This document shows, piece after piece, positions 29,780 through 38,563 of a stretch of DNA of 64,000 bases. Positions within the stretch are counted from its first letter, which is position 1; every line of letters starts with the position of its first letter. The position numbers and the translations under genes were made by a program. The notes beneath the pieces are model-generated. The model was not told where the DNA came from. It did no database searches and saw only the letters and a program-made list of their open reading frames with translations. Origin of the DNA: Chitinophagales bacterium. Lineage in GTDB: Bacteria; Bacteroidota; Bacteroidia; Chitinophagales; Chitinophagaceae. Location of the stretch: assembly GCA_026936105.1 (NCBI GenBank), contig JAIXKI010000017.1:167445-231444 (forward strand), written 5' to 3'.

Positions 29780-31087
29780 TCAGTTCTTTTGTCTGCTCAT
29801 ATTACCTCTTCTTTCCAAAGTTCTGTTCATCTGCCTGTTTCCGCCATCATTGCGTTCCAACTGGCGGGGTGTTTCTATCCGCCTGGGTTGAGTATTATTC
29901 CTGTTCTCAAAACTCCGGTTGCCAAAGTTCCTGTCGGTATTTTCTAAATTTCTCTGAGATCTCTGTGGCCGGTCTATTACCGGGTTATTGTTCCTGTTAT
30001 TATTATTCTGCCTTTCAATCTTCGAACGATCCAGATTCCGGTCCATAGGCGGGTTTTGTTGCTGTCTTCTTATGAACGGGTCGGTTCTTTGTTGTTCATT
30101 CCGTTGAGGCAGGTTATTGGACCTTTGATCAAATACCCTGGAATTATCTCTGCCTGGTCTTTGGATGGCGCCATTATCATTGTTCGGCTTGATACGAATG
30201 TTATTGCCATCATTATTTCTTTGAGGGAGATTATTGCTCCGGCTAAAAGCATTATCACTTCTTCTAACGTTATTACCCTGCGGGCTGCTGTTGAACCGGT
30301 CAAAGCTATGTGGGGCAATTGTGTTGTTGCCATTTCTTTCCACATTAGGACGATACATCGTAATGGAATTATCTCTGAACTCTGTTCTTCCGGGGCGGTC
30401 AGAATCCCGGAATGATACTGATCTGATTCTCTGGTCGGTGAAACGCTCAGCATCAGATCTGCGTGGGCCACTTACATAGATATTACGAACTCTGTTATTA
30501 TTATTTATGATTGTGGTATTGTTGATAATCGTCGTGTTGTTGATGATCGTTGTATTCATTCTGGGGCTGATACAATAATCATAAATACGGGAAGATGTGA
30601 TATACCGCCTGGGGGCAAAACACCAGTAATCAACCGGAGGTGCATACATCCCTATGGAAATGCTTATGTTAAAGCCGGGATTCAATGGAGCCCATCCATA
30701 AAAATCACCTCCTGTTCTCCAGGCCACCCAGGCCGGTGACCATTCGTAACCCGGAACCCATAACCAACCATAAAAAGGATCATAAAACCAGCGCCCATAG
30801 TGGAAAGGAGCCCAGCCCCAGTCATAGTCTGAAACCCAGATCCATTCATACTCATCAGACCATTCCCAATGACCCATTGTGTTATACGGACGGAAACCTG
30901 ATGCTACTCTGGGATTCCATACATAACCATACTGGGGATAATCAATCCACCGTCCGTAAGGACTCAGGTTGTCATAAAATGTCTGAAAAGTAATACTGGC
31001 CGAAACTTGTGCAGAAGCTGTATTAGCGGAAGGGTTCAGCAGAAAAAAAGCTGCTGCAATTATTGTAGAGCTAAAAAATCGTTTCAT
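29780..31087 (-). CDS. Secreted DUF6600-type protein with Asn/Arg-rich tail
   Basis: The 435-residue protein starts with a signal peptide (about 1-26, ending ASAQ). Residues about 30-150 are dense in Trp, Tyr and Gly, with repeated units such as YGRWIDYPQYGYVWNP, WAPFHYGRWFYDP and YGWAPLNPG, matching DUF6600. A run of NTTIINN repeats follows, and the last half is low-complexity Asn, Arg and Gln. Function is unknown; the aromatic domain suggests an envelope role. The tail resembles disordered, possibly nucleic-acid- or polyanion-binding sequence, but this is inference. Confidence 0.8.
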   Translation of the reverse strand: MKRFFSSTIIAAAFFLLNPSANTASAQVSASITFQTFYDNLSPYGRWIDYPQYGYVWNPRVASGFRPYNTMGHWEWSDEYEWIWVSDYDWGWAPFHYGRWFYDPFYGWLWVPGYEWSPAWVAWRTGGDFYGWAPLNPGFNISISIGMYAPPVDYWCFAPRRYITSSRIYDYCISPRMNTTIINNTTIINNTTIINNNNRVRNIYVSGPRRSDAERFTDQRIRSVSFRDSDRPGRTEFRDNSITMYRPNVERNGNNTIAPHSFDRFNSSPQGNNVRRSDNAFSRSNNLPQRNNDGNNIRIKPNNDNGAIQRPGRDNSRVFDQRSNNLPQRNEQQRTDPFIRRQQQNPPMDRNLDRSKIERQNNNNRNNNPVIDRPQRSQRNLENTDRNFGNRSFENRNNTQPRRIETPRQLERNDGGNRQMNRTLERRGNMSRQKN

Positions 31088-31415
31088 GATAATTTTTTTT
31101 ACGGTTTAAAAAACGGGCCTATAAAAGAAACCACATAGTGTATAGACACGATTTGTATGCCATAGTTGCGTCTGTGTAGCCGGTTTTAATGAATTATTAT
31201 GAAAATAAATCTTTGCTGCAAGATCAACGAGGACAAATCTGAAATCATATAAACTTTTCATATTAAAGACAGGAACTTGGTCCAATATTAAAATTTTCCA
31301 GAACATTCAGACTGAAATAAAAAGCTTAGCTGTTCTTTAATTTAAAAAAAGAACAAGTATCTATTCCAAACTTCTGAGAAAAAACAGGCCGGAGAATGCT
31401 TCTGAAAGATGTTGT
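31088..31415. other. Intergenic region upstream of the DUF6600 gene
   Basis: No credible gene is present; a 66-codon minus-strand frame at 31106-31306 has no features. An inverted repeat TGTTCTTT/AAAGAACA (31331-31338 with 31348-31355) lies 60 nt beyond the DUF4399 stop and could serve as a weak end signal. No clean promoter box was found. Confidence 0.5.
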
Positions 31416-31928
31416 CTATTTTTTCACAGTCACATTCACCGTTGTGGAGAGCGGAGCCCCATAGGATCTGTGGATCCCGTCTGCAAACTGCAGGGTCAGT
31501 TTATGTTTTCCGGGCGCAAGGTTCAATTCAGCTTCTGTTTGCCCTTTTCCATAATGAAGATGCGCTGAATCGGTCGGTACGACAACTCCAAATGCGAGAG
31601 AATCTTCTGCATCAATGAAAATATGAAAATGACCGCTGCCTGCTACAACCGGGCCGATAGTATCCACTTTCATATTATCAACTCCCATCTGAACTTTGAA
31701 AGGTGAACTGATGGATGCCCCGTCCTTAAGGTTTTTAAAATATACTTTAGCGCCTGCCGGAACGGATGGTTCTTCCGGAACTGCAGTACTGCTCATGTTC
31801 ATGTTATGTGATGTATCGGTGGAAATTTTGCCGGTCGAATCACCGGAGTGGTCTGTCCCTTTCCCTGAATTATTACAAGATGCTAGCATAAAAAAACTGG
31901 CTGCTGTAAAAATTAATTTTCTGATCAT
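31416..31928 (-). CDS. DUF4399 lipoprotein
   Basis: The protein has 170 residues with a lipoprotein signal peptide (lipobox MLASC, Cys about residue 18), a Ser/Thr-rich spacer to about 60, and a DUF4399 domain: KVYFKNLKDGASISSPF, GHFHIFID, HLHYGKGQTEAELNLAPG and LTLQFADG. The family has conserved His residues in HFH and HLHYG and may bind metal; no activity is established to my knowledge. A -7-like TACCTTCG lies 16 nt upstream. Confidence 0.88.
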   Translation of the reverse strand: MIRKLIFTAASFFMLASCNNSGKGTDHSGDSTGKISTDTSHNMNMSSTAVPEEPSVPAGAKVYFKNLKDGASISSPFKVQMGVDNMKVDTIGPVVAGSGHFHIFIDAEDSLAFGVVVPTDSAHLHYGKGQTEAELNLAPGKHKLTLQFADGIHRSYGAPLSTTVNVTVKK

Positions 31929-31943
31929 ATAAAAAATTTGGTG

Positions 31944-31951
31944 CGAAGGTA
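31944..31951 (-). promoter_or_regulatory. Candidate -7 box of the DUF4399 gene
   Basis: TACCTTCG on the minus strand differs by one base from TAnnTTTG and stands 15 nt before the start codon. No convincing -33 partner was found. Confidence 0.4.
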
Positions 31952-31977
31952 ATCTTATTTCCCATGACCGGTAAAGA

Positions 31978-32922
31978 TCATTCTATCAGGTCATCATAAG
32001 CTCTTGATGAATAATAACGGTATTTTTTCGAATCGTAACGGGTGCCACTCAGGACAGAATGAATAAATCCATTGTACTCCACCTGTTGGGTATGAAATAT
32101 TTTTCGGTCGGGATTTGTCTTGAAGTAGAATTGAATGTGCCGGCCAATGCTCTTAAAAACGATCATGCTATCGTCTGCTTTCTTCGAAAAAGAAAAATCT
32201 TTTTGCAGGTCATTTAAAAATAAATGGCTCCGGTACCAGGTGCCGCCGGTATCGGATACAAAACGTTTCCCGTTGTACAAAGCAACACTGTCATTATAGG
32301 CAAACACATTCAAAGCCGATCCTTTCACTCTTTGAAGCCAATCTTTGAATTTGAAGTAATAGGTGTTATCATAACCATAATCGCTATCCAGAAAACTGAT
32401 CCTCTTTACAATGCCCGGAATCTCTTTCACGCCTTTGAGATAACCAAAAATAAAACTGCCACCGCCGCTATGGCCATTTAAATAGATGCTTGTATTTTTT
32501 GTACTGACCAAAGCAGTCAAGGAATCAACAAGATGAGGGATCAGCGTAGGGAACTCCGGGTGATTCTGTTTCCACAAAGGCCAGCTTCTGAAATAATTTT
32601 CCAGGTAAATGACAACAAAATTTTTCTTCCGTAATTGTTTTCTGATGAAGGCAGTCTGTGCTTTGATGTGTTGAATATCATAATGCCAGTCATCGCCTTC
32701 TTTTATTCTTTTGCCCATGGTCTGTTCTGTTGTGCTTCCATTTGGTAAAGCGAAAAAGGTCACTATGGTTTTTTTCTTAGAAGAAAAATTTTCCGGTTTA
32801 TCAATGGTAATCTTTATACCGCCATGAATTCTGAAAGAATCAATGACCTGTGCAGAAGAATAACTGACACCGAAGATCAAAAAGGTCGAAAAAAGAAAAA
32901 GCCTGTAAAACAAAAATTTCAA
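31978..32922 (-). CDS. Secreted alpha/beta-hydrolase-like protein
   Basis: The protein has 314 residues. The longest frame starts at 32958, but a perfect -7 promoter box overlaps that codon, so I chose TTG at 32922, which directly begins a classical signal peptide (MKFLFYRLFLFSTFLIFG, cleavage after SSAQ). GHSGGG at 150-155 looks like a nucleophile elbow with Ser152; the preceding TSIYLNG strand and following helix fit an alpha/beta hydrolase. A C-terminal GFIHSVLSG His could complete a triad. Substrate is unknown. Confidence 0.75.
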   Translation of the reverse strand: MKFLFYRLFLFSTFLIFGVSYSSAQVIDSFRIHGGIKITIDKPENFSSKKKTIVTFFALPNGSTTEQTMGKRIKEGDDWHYDIQHIKAQTAFIRKQLRKKNFVVIYLENYFRSWPLWKQNHPEFPTLIPHLVDSLTALVSTKNTSIYLNGHSGGGSFIFGYLKGVKEIPGIVKRISFLDSDYGYDNTYYFKFKDWLQRVKGSALNVFAYNDSVALYNGKRFVSDTGGTWYRSHLFLNDLQKDFSFSKKADDSMIVFKSIGRHIQFYFKTNPDRKIFHTQQVEYNGFIHSVLSGTRYDSKKYRYYSSRAYDDLIE

Positions 32923-32955
32923 TTCCGGTAGTTTTTTATGAACGGCTATAAAAGG

Positions 32956-32984
32956 CAAAACTATGTTCTGACAGAGATCTCAGA
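32956..32984 (-). promoter_or_regulatory. Promoter of the secreted hydrolase-like gene
   Basis: TAGTTTTG on the minus strand (32963-32956) is a perfect TAnnTTTG box. TCTG at 32984-32981, 17 nt upstream, is one base from TTTG. The box overlaps the TTG at 32958, which argues for the later start at 32922. Confidence 0.6.
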
Positions 32985-33272
32985 CCTGTCTTTTTAGAGA
33001 ATTTGTTAATAAAGATGCGTAACTCAGTAATCAGTTTCCGGTTTAACAGACAGAAAAAGAATTTGTTACGACGAGGAAATTGGATACCAACGTAAAATTA
33101 CCCCCGTTGAATTCTTTTTATTGAAAATATTAGTATCAAATTTAACTTTTTATATCTTTGTTAGAGAGCAATCCAACCTTATTTAAATCACAGACCCTTT
33201 ATTGTTTCACGTTGATCCGGTACCTATCTGGAAACTATAAACTCAATTTCGAAACTTTAAAAACATCTGTGT
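32964..33272. other. Intergenic region before the 36-residue membrane peptide gene
   Basis: The region holds the -33 part of the hydrolase promoter at its left end and, on the plus strand, a perfect -7 box TATCTTTG at 33153-33160. The stretch between that box and the small gene at 33273 would be a leader of about 105 nt. A 73-codon plus-strand frame (33158-33379) overlaps the small gene in another frame and looks spurious. Confidence 0.55.
33153..33160 (+). promoter_or_regulatory. -7 promoter box for the small membrane peptide
   Basis: TATCTTTG matches TAnnTTTG exactly. No good -33 TTTG is seen at the right distance. The transcript would run to the terminator at 33433-33462, about 290 nt in all, and carry only the 36-codon gene. 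Confidence 0.5.
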
Positions 33273-33383
33273 ATGAAAAAAGTCTACTCATTGCTTCAAA
33301 ATCCCGATGTACAAGGTGCTATCACTATTACTCTTATTGTTGCGACAATTGTAGTGGCATTTCTGCTGACTTTGGGTAAATAA
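33273..33383 (+). CDS. 36-residue single-span membrane peptide
   Basis: ATG at 33273 to TAA at 33383 encodes 36 residues. A basic start (MKKVYSLLQ) is followed by NPDVQG, and from about residue 15 to 33 comes a hydrophobic helix of Ile, Val, Leu, Ala and Thr, ending LTLGK. It is a plausible single-pass membrane peptide with the N-terminus inside. Support comes from a -7 box upstream, a clean terminator 50 nt downstream, and the lack of any other gene in this stretch. I do not recognise a family. Confidence 0.6.
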   Translation: MKKVYSLLQNPDVQGAITITLIVATIVVAFLLTLGK

Positions 33384-33432
33384 TTAAAAAATAAGCTGGA
33401 ATTATTTTCTTCTTCCTGCAAAAATTTATTTG

Positions 33433-33462
33433 GCTTTGCCTTGGGCAAAGCTTTTCTTTTTT
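33433..33462 (+). terminator. Terminator of the small membrane peptide gene
   Basis: GCTTTGCC (33433-33440) and GGCAAAGC (33444-33451) form a perfect 8-bp stem with a 3-nt loop, followed by TTTTCTTTTTT. It may also act on the MFS transcript from the other strand, where the following T run is less regular. Confidence 0.85.
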
Positions 33463-33522
33463 GATGACAATCCGGTATGCCGTTTTATAATGAAGTAAGC
33501 CCCCGGATTTTCCAAACATCAT

Positions 33523-34761
33523 TCAGGTTTCCACATAATTCAAGTCTTTGTGGTAAGTTTCTTCGGTGAAGTAAAATGCGATCAGGGTAACCACCATTAC
33601 CACTATTCCTGTTGCAATACCGCTCTTAATAAGCGGCCATTGCCATTCTTTCTGAAACAGGTTCAGAAACATCAGGTTGATCAGAGGCAAAGCGCCTCTC
33701 ACCATATTCGGGATAGTGGTAGCTGCAGTAGCACGGAGATTGGTTCCGAATTGTTCTGCACCCATGGTGATGAAGATGGCCCAGAAACCGGTGCTGAACC
33801 CAAGGAAAGCACAAATCCAGTACATTCTGCTATCGGAATTATTAAAAGGACTGAAAAACAAAGTCAGGGCTATCATGCTCAGGATATAGTAAATAAGTAA
33901 TCCTTTCTTCCTGCTCTTAAATAACTGGCATATAAATCCCACTGCAATATCGCCTAATGAAATTGCAGCATAAGCAAACATAATGGCACGACCCGAATCA
34001 ATTGTTTTACTTCCATAAAGTTCGCCGGCAAACTTATCGCTCTGATTTACCAGGATTCCAATCACAAACCAGGTTGGGAGGCCGATAAGAATGGCAAAAA
34101 TGTATTTCTTAAAGCGTTTTCTGTTATTGAAGAACATGAAAAAATTCCCGCGTGCCACATTCAATTGCTTTACCTGCTTATACATTCCTGATTCGGCAAC
34201 TGCAATGCGGAATAATAATAACGCAATACCAAGCCCGCCTCCAATTTTATAGCACAAACGCCAATCATGATCGGTAATAGAAAATATAAAATAAGCAAAT
34301 ACTGCACCGCTCAAACCTATTCCTGCTACCATTGAGGTACCGATTCCTCTTTTATTTTGGGGCATGTATTCACTTACCAGGGTGATGCCTGCGCCTAATT
34401 CACCTGCCAATCCCAATCCTGCTGCGAATCGGCACCAGGCATATTGATCCACATTTTCTATATAGCCGGTAATAAAATTAGCAACGGAATACAAGATGAT
34501 TGACCCGAAAAGAACAGACAGCCTTCCTTTTTTATCACCTAAAACTCCCCAAATAATACCACCCAGTAGCAGGCCGATCATTTGCAGATTGATGACGTGG
34601 GTGCTTTCCACAAGCATAGTAGCATCCGTAGCACCCACATCTCTCATGCTGGGAGCCTTAACAATCGTAAACAACAATAGATCATAGATATCTACAAAAT
34701 AACCCAGCGCAGCCACTATTACAGCAATATTGAATATGGAACCGGAACGTGTGGTATTCAT
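33523..34761 (-). CDS. Major facilitator superfamily transporter
   Basis: The 412-residue protein has about twelve hydrophobic helices. The loop motif GDKKGR between helices 2 and 3 is at residues 75-80, and GYFVDIYDL opens helix 1, as in metabolite:proton symporters of the MFS. The substrate cannot be deduced. The ATG follows the DedA stop by 3 nt, so the gene is the last of a three-gene transport operon with the dicarboxylate symporter and DedA. Confidence 0.88.
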   Translation of the reverse strand: MNTTRSGSIFNIAVIVAALGYFVDIYDLLLFTIVKAPSMRDVGATDATMLVESTHVINLQMIGLLLGGIIWGVLGDKKGRLSVLFGSIILYSVANFITGYIENVDQYAWCRFAAGLGLAGELGAGITLVSEYMPQNKRGIGTSMVAGIGLSGAVFAYFIFSITDHDWRLCYKIGGGLGIALLLFRIAVAESGMYKQVKQLNVARGNFFMFFNNRKRFKKYIFAILIGLPTWFVIGILVNQSDKFAGELYGSKTIDSGRAIMFAYAAISLGDIAVGFICQLFKSRKKGLLIYYILSMIALTLFFSPFNNSDSRMYWICAFLGFSTGFWAIFITMGAEQFGTNLRATAATTIPNMVRGALPLINLMFLNLFQKEWQWPLIKSGIATGIVVMVVTLIAFYFTEETYHKDLNYVET

Positions 34762-34764
34762 ACT

Positions 34765-35439
34765 CTAAAGTTTTGAAGGCGGCGGTGTTTCTTCAATACT
34801 TTCTTTTCTGCGGAAAAAAACTTTATACAGAACAGGCAAGGTGGTTATCAGAACAATAATTATAGTGATAGCTTCTATATGATCTTTGAGACTATAGTTA
34901 AATTCTTTCATTACCCACTGTTGCAAAAAATGACCGCCCAACATCATAGATGATACCCAACAAACACTTCCGATAATATTATAAAACAGAAAGGAAGCCT
35001 GATTCATTTTAACCATTCCTGCCACGATCGGTGCAAAAGTTCTTATGAAAGGTAGAAATTTTGCAAAGAAGATCGTAAGCTTGCCATATTTATCATAAAA
35101 AGATTTGGCACGCAGAAGATGCTTCTTTTTAAAAAGCCAGCTCTCTTTCCTTTCATACAGCAAAGGGCCGGCTTTGTACCCAAACCAATAGCCCACAATA
35201 TTGCCCAGCACCGAAGCCAGGGCAACCATGAACATAATTATGATCCAGTGCACGCCAAAAAATTCTTTGGCAAGATCTTCGGCATAGATACCGGCGGCAA
35301 ACAAGAGTGAATCTCCCGGTAAGAAAAAGCCGACGAATAAGCCTGTTTCTGCAAAAACGACCAGCAGAAGTACATAGAGTCCTCCATACTGAATGATCCA
35401 TTCGATAAACTGCTGAATAAATCCCTTGTTGTCTCCCAT
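34765..35439 (-). CDS. DedA family membrane protein
   Basis: The 224-residue integral membrane protein carries family motifs ETGLFVGFFLPGDSLLF at about 31-47 and FAKFLPFIRTFAPIVAG in the middle. DedA proteins affect membrane homeostasis, and some recycle undecaprenyl phosphate by flipping it across the membrane, a role established for other members, not here. It starts 9 nt after the dicarboxylate symporter gene. Confidence 0.92.
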   Translation of the reverse strand: MGDNKGFIQQFIEWIIQYGGLYVLLLVVFAETGLFVGFFLPGDSLLFAAGIYAEDLAKEFFGVHWIIIMFMVALASVLGNIVGYWFGYKAGPLLYERKESWLFKKKHLLRAKSFYDKYGKLTIFFAKFLPFIRTFAPIVAGMVKMNQASFLFYNIIGSVCWVSSMMLGGHFLQQWVMKEFNYSLKDHIEAITIIIVLITTLPVLYKVFFRRKESIEETPPPSKL

Positions 35440-35448
35440 ACTTTTTTT

Positions 35449-36702
35449 TTATGCTATTTGCTCTGCATGATCATGAGTCAAAGCTCCTTCCCACTTGCTG
35501 ACTACCGAAGTGGCCAGTGCGTTTCCCACTACATTTGTCATGGATCTGAACATATCACAAATATGATCTATCGGCAATATTAGTGCAATTCCTTCGGGCG
35601 GGATGTTGAACATCGAACAAGTGGCAAGGATCACCACCAGGGAAGCTCTGGGCACACCCGCAATCCCCTTGCTTGTCAGCATCAAAACCAATAACATGGT
35701 CAGTTGTGTTCCCAGGTCCATGTGAATTCCATAAGCCTGTGCAATGGCAATACTTGCAAAAGTCATGTACATCATGCTCCCGTCCAGGTTAAAAGAATAA
35801 CCCAGCGGAAGAACGAAAGCAACGATCTTGTCTTTACAACCGAAGCGTTCCAGTTCTTCTGTCAACTTCGGAAAAACAGCTTCACTGCTCGTAGTGCTGA
35901 AAGCAATAATCAGCGGTTGTGCGATCCGCTTTAATAATCCCTTGATCCGATGACGCAGGATCAAAAATCCCACTCCTATCAGAAGGACCCAGAGCAAAGC
36001 AATCCCGATGATAAAATACAATAAATAGGGCCCATAAAAGTTGAAGATCGAGAATCCTATCTTGGCTACAGATGCGGCAATAGCGCCAAAAACCCCTAAC
36101 GGGGCAAAGGCCATCACATAGCCTACCATCTTAAAAATGATATGAGAAGCCGCTTCCAGCGCTTTAATTACCGGCTTTGCATAGTTATGTAATGCAGTGG
36201 CAGCCACTCCAAAAAAAATGCTGAAAACCACGATCTGCAAAATCTCATTAGTGGCCATTGCCTCAATAATACTTTTCGGAAAAACATGTTCAACAAATTT
36301 GCTCAGAGAGAACTCCTGGGTTTTTCCTGCCAATTCCTGTGCACCGGTGGTGTCTCCGAGACTAAAATCAATTCCTTTGCCCGGTTGAAACAGGTTGACG
36401 AGGAATAAGCCCAACAACAAGCTCATCAAAGAAGCTGAAATAAACCAGAGCAGCGCCTTGCCTCCCACTCTCCCCACCGTTTTCAGATCGCCAAGCTTGG
36501 TGATGCCAACAACAAGAGTGCAAAATACCAGAGGTGCAATGATCATCTGTACCAGCCTTAAAAAGATCGTTGTGAGCAGGTTTATGTTGACGGAAAATGT
36601 CTTTATAGTATCCGCAGGATAGTTCTCATGAACATAATATCCAAGCCCCATACCTGCGAACATGGCAATGAATATCCAAAGCGTCAATTGATTATTTTTC
36701 AT
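35449..36702 (-). CDS. Dicarboxylate/amino acid:cation symporter (DAACS family)
   Basis: The 417-residue protein matches the glutamate/aspartate/C4-dicarboxylate symporter family. The Ser-rich HP1 loop STTSSEA is at residues 269-275, the substrate/sodium motif appears as NLDGS at 305-309 (NMDGT in the archetype), and the HP2 region SKGIAGVPRAS follows. The substrate is probably a C4-dicarboxylate or acidic amino acid. It is first in a tight operon with DedA and an MFS carrier. Confidence 0.93.
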   Translation of the reverse strand: MKNNQLTLWIFIAMFAGMGLGYYVHENYPADTIKTFSVNINLLTTIFLRLVQMIIAPLVFCTLVVGITKLGDLKTVGRVGGKALLWFISASLMSLLLGLFLVNLFQPGKGIDFSLGDTTGAQELAGKTQEFSLSKFVEHVFPKSIIEAMATNEILQIVVFSIFFGVAATALHNYAKPVIKALEAASHIIFKMVGYVMAFAPLGVFGAIAASVAKIGFSIFNFYGPYLLYFIIGIALLWVLLIGVGFLILRHRIKGLLKRIAQPLIIAFSTTSSEAVFPKLTEELERFGCKDKIVAFVLPLGYSFNLDGSMMYMTFASIAIAQAYGIHMDLGTQLTMLLVLMLTSKGIAGVPRASLVVILATCSMFNIPPEGIALILPIDHICDMFRSMTNVVGNALATSVVSKWEGALTHDHAEQIA

Positions 36703-36851
36703 AAACCGATAGCTACAGAATACCGAAAATCGGAAAAATTACCGACTGTCCGAAGTTTTAACCGCTAAATCTGTTTTCTGTAAAAGTTTTGCTGTCCGAA
36801 ATGAATTATTCTTTATTTTACGAGTTATTTGAAACAACAACCAACCAAATT

Positions 36852-38372
36852 ATGAGTCTATTCGCTAAAAAATCTATCAGCAGTTTACTGGCCCAGGCAG
36901 AAAGTTCTGACAAAGGATTAAAAAAAACATTAAATGCGGGAAACCTGATAGCACTGGGTATTGGCGCCATCATCGGCGCCGGGTTATTTGTACGGACAGC
37001 AGCGGCGGCGGGTGAACATGCCGGTCCGGCGGTAACTCTTTCCTTCATTATAGCAGCTATCGGTTGTGCATTTGCCGGACTTTGCTATGCAGAATTTGCC
37101 TCAATGATTCCCATAGCAGGAAGCGCATACACTTATGCCTATGCCACCATGGGTGAACTGGTGGCCTGGGTCATTGGTTGGGCATTGATACTTGAATATG
37201 CTCTGGGCGCTGCCACCGTTTCTATCTCCTGGAGTGAATACCTGAACCTGCTGATAGGGAACAGTATCCCCTATGAATGGTGCCATTCGCCTTTTGAATC
37301 TTTTAAGGACGCAAGCGGAGTGATGCACCACGGTATCATAAATGTACCCGCAATATTTATCCTATTACTGTTATCACTGCTGCTGATCAAAGGAACACAG
37401 GAATCAGCAAGGGTGAATATGATCATTGTGATCATTAAAGTAAGTATTGTGATCGTCTTTATCGTTATCGGATGGAAATTCATCAACCCTGAGAACCATG
37501 CGCATTATTTTATTCCTGCAGATGCTCCACCGGCAATTCTACCCAATGGTTCTGAATACTCTTATTCAGATTTCTTCCGGCACGGATGGGGGGGCGTGTT
37601 AACCGGAGCTGGAATAGTATTCTTTGCATTCATTGGTTTCGATGCAGTTTCCACAACAGCTCAGGAAGCAAAAAATCCCAAAAAGGATATGCCTATAGGC
37701 ATTCTGGGATCATTGGTAATTTGTACCATTCTTTATATTCTTTTCTCTTATGTTCTCACCGGTGTTGCCCCATACACCGATTTTGTGTCTCAAGGAAAAG
37801 AAGCTTCCGTTGCTTATGCCATCCACACCTATATGACTAACTATGAATGGTTGGCCAAGCTGGTATCCTTTGCGATCTTACTGGGTTTTTCTTCAGTGAT
37901 CCTGGTGATGCTTATGGGTCAATCAAGAGTTTTCTATACAATGTCCACTGACGGTTTATTACCCAAAATCTTTTCTGACCTGCATCCAAAATTCCGCACT
38001 CCATATAAAAGCAACATCGTATTATTCGTATTCGTAGGCTTGTTTGCTGCTTTCGTTCCGGTAAGCGTAGCCGGTGATCTTACGTCAATCGGTACTTTGT
38101 TTGCTTTCGTACTGGTTTGTCTGGGTATAATCATCTTACGTAAAAAACAACCCGACCTGAAACGCCCTTTCAGAACGCCACTGGTGCCGCTGGTACCTAT
38201 TCTTGGTATGATAGTGTGCACAGCCATGATCGTTGGATTACCCGGAGAAACATTAGCCAGTGCACTGATCTGGATGGTACTCGGATTGATCATTTATTTC
38301 GTTTACAGCCGGAAGAACAGCAAAATTCAGTCAATGGGGGACATTATTCCAAAAGCATCAGATTTTGAGTAA
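36852..38372 (+). CDS. APC family amino acid permease
   Basis: The 506-residue protein has about twelve to fourteen membrane helices. The helix-1 motif ALGIGAIIGAGLF is typical of amino acid/polyamine/organocation permeases, and FFAFIGFDAVSTTAQEAKNPKKD is the consensus of the cationic amino acid transporter branch (YfnA-like). The frame extends to 36789, but the usual start MSLFAKKSISSLL corresponds to ATG 36852. The gene ends at a strong terminator and is monocistronic. Confidence 0.92.
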   Translation: MSLFAKKSISSLLAQAESSDKGLKKTLNAGNLIALGIGAIIGAGLFVRTAAAAGEHAGPAVTLSFIIAAIGCAFAGLCYAEFASMIPIAGSAYTYAYATMGELVAWVIGWALILEYALGAATVSISWSEYLNLLIGNSIPYEWCHSPFESFKDASGVMHHGIINVPAIFILLLLSLLLIKGTQESARVNMIIVIIKVSIVIVFIVIGWKFINPENHAHYFIPADAPPAILPNGSEYSYSDFFRHGWGGVLTGAGIVFFAFIGFDAVSTTAQEAKNPKKDMPIGILGSLVICTILYILFSYVLTGVAPYTDFVSQGKEASVAYAIHTYMTNYEWLAKLVSFAILLGFSSVILVMLMGQSRVFYTMSTDGLLPKIFSDLHPKFRTPYKSNIVLFVFVGLFAAFVPVSVAGDLTSIGTLFAFVLVCLGIIILRKKQPDLKRPFRTPLVPLVPILGMIVCTAMIVGLPGETLASALIWMVLGLIIYFVYSRKNSKIQSMGDIIPKASDFE

Positions 38373-38379
38373 TTTTATC

Positions 38380-38407
38380 GTCCCGCTGAAAAGCGGGACT
38401 TTTTTTT
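38380..38407 (+). terminator. Terminator of the APC permease gene
   Basis: GTCCCGCT (38380-38387) and AGCGGGAC (38392-38399) form a perfect 8-bp stem with a GAAA tetraloop, followed by eight T residues. Confidence 0.92.
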
Positions 38408-38563
38408 CCTGCAATTGAATTAAATTTGCAGCCCGGCATTACTATCATCAATGCATCATTTATAAGGAATATCATTCCTGTAATGGCAATTTATCTTAAA
38501 TAGTAGAGCCTATTCTTTAAAAAATCCATTTGGTAACTTTTTTTTGAAATAGTTTATTACATC

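Noticed and set aside
30481..30560. Possible CRISPR or tandem repeat array in the DUF6600 gene
   Set aside because: The repeats are short in-frame NTTIINN codon repeats within the coding sequence, without spacers.
33158..33379. 73-codon ORF overlapping the 36-residue peptide gene
   Set aside because: It has a Cys/Tyr-rich, unfoldable-looking end produced by reading the small gene in another frame, and its start lies within the promoter box.
36789..36851. 21-codon N-terminal extension of the APC permease
   Set aside because: The family-typical start is MSLFAKK at 36852; the extension is not conserved-looking.
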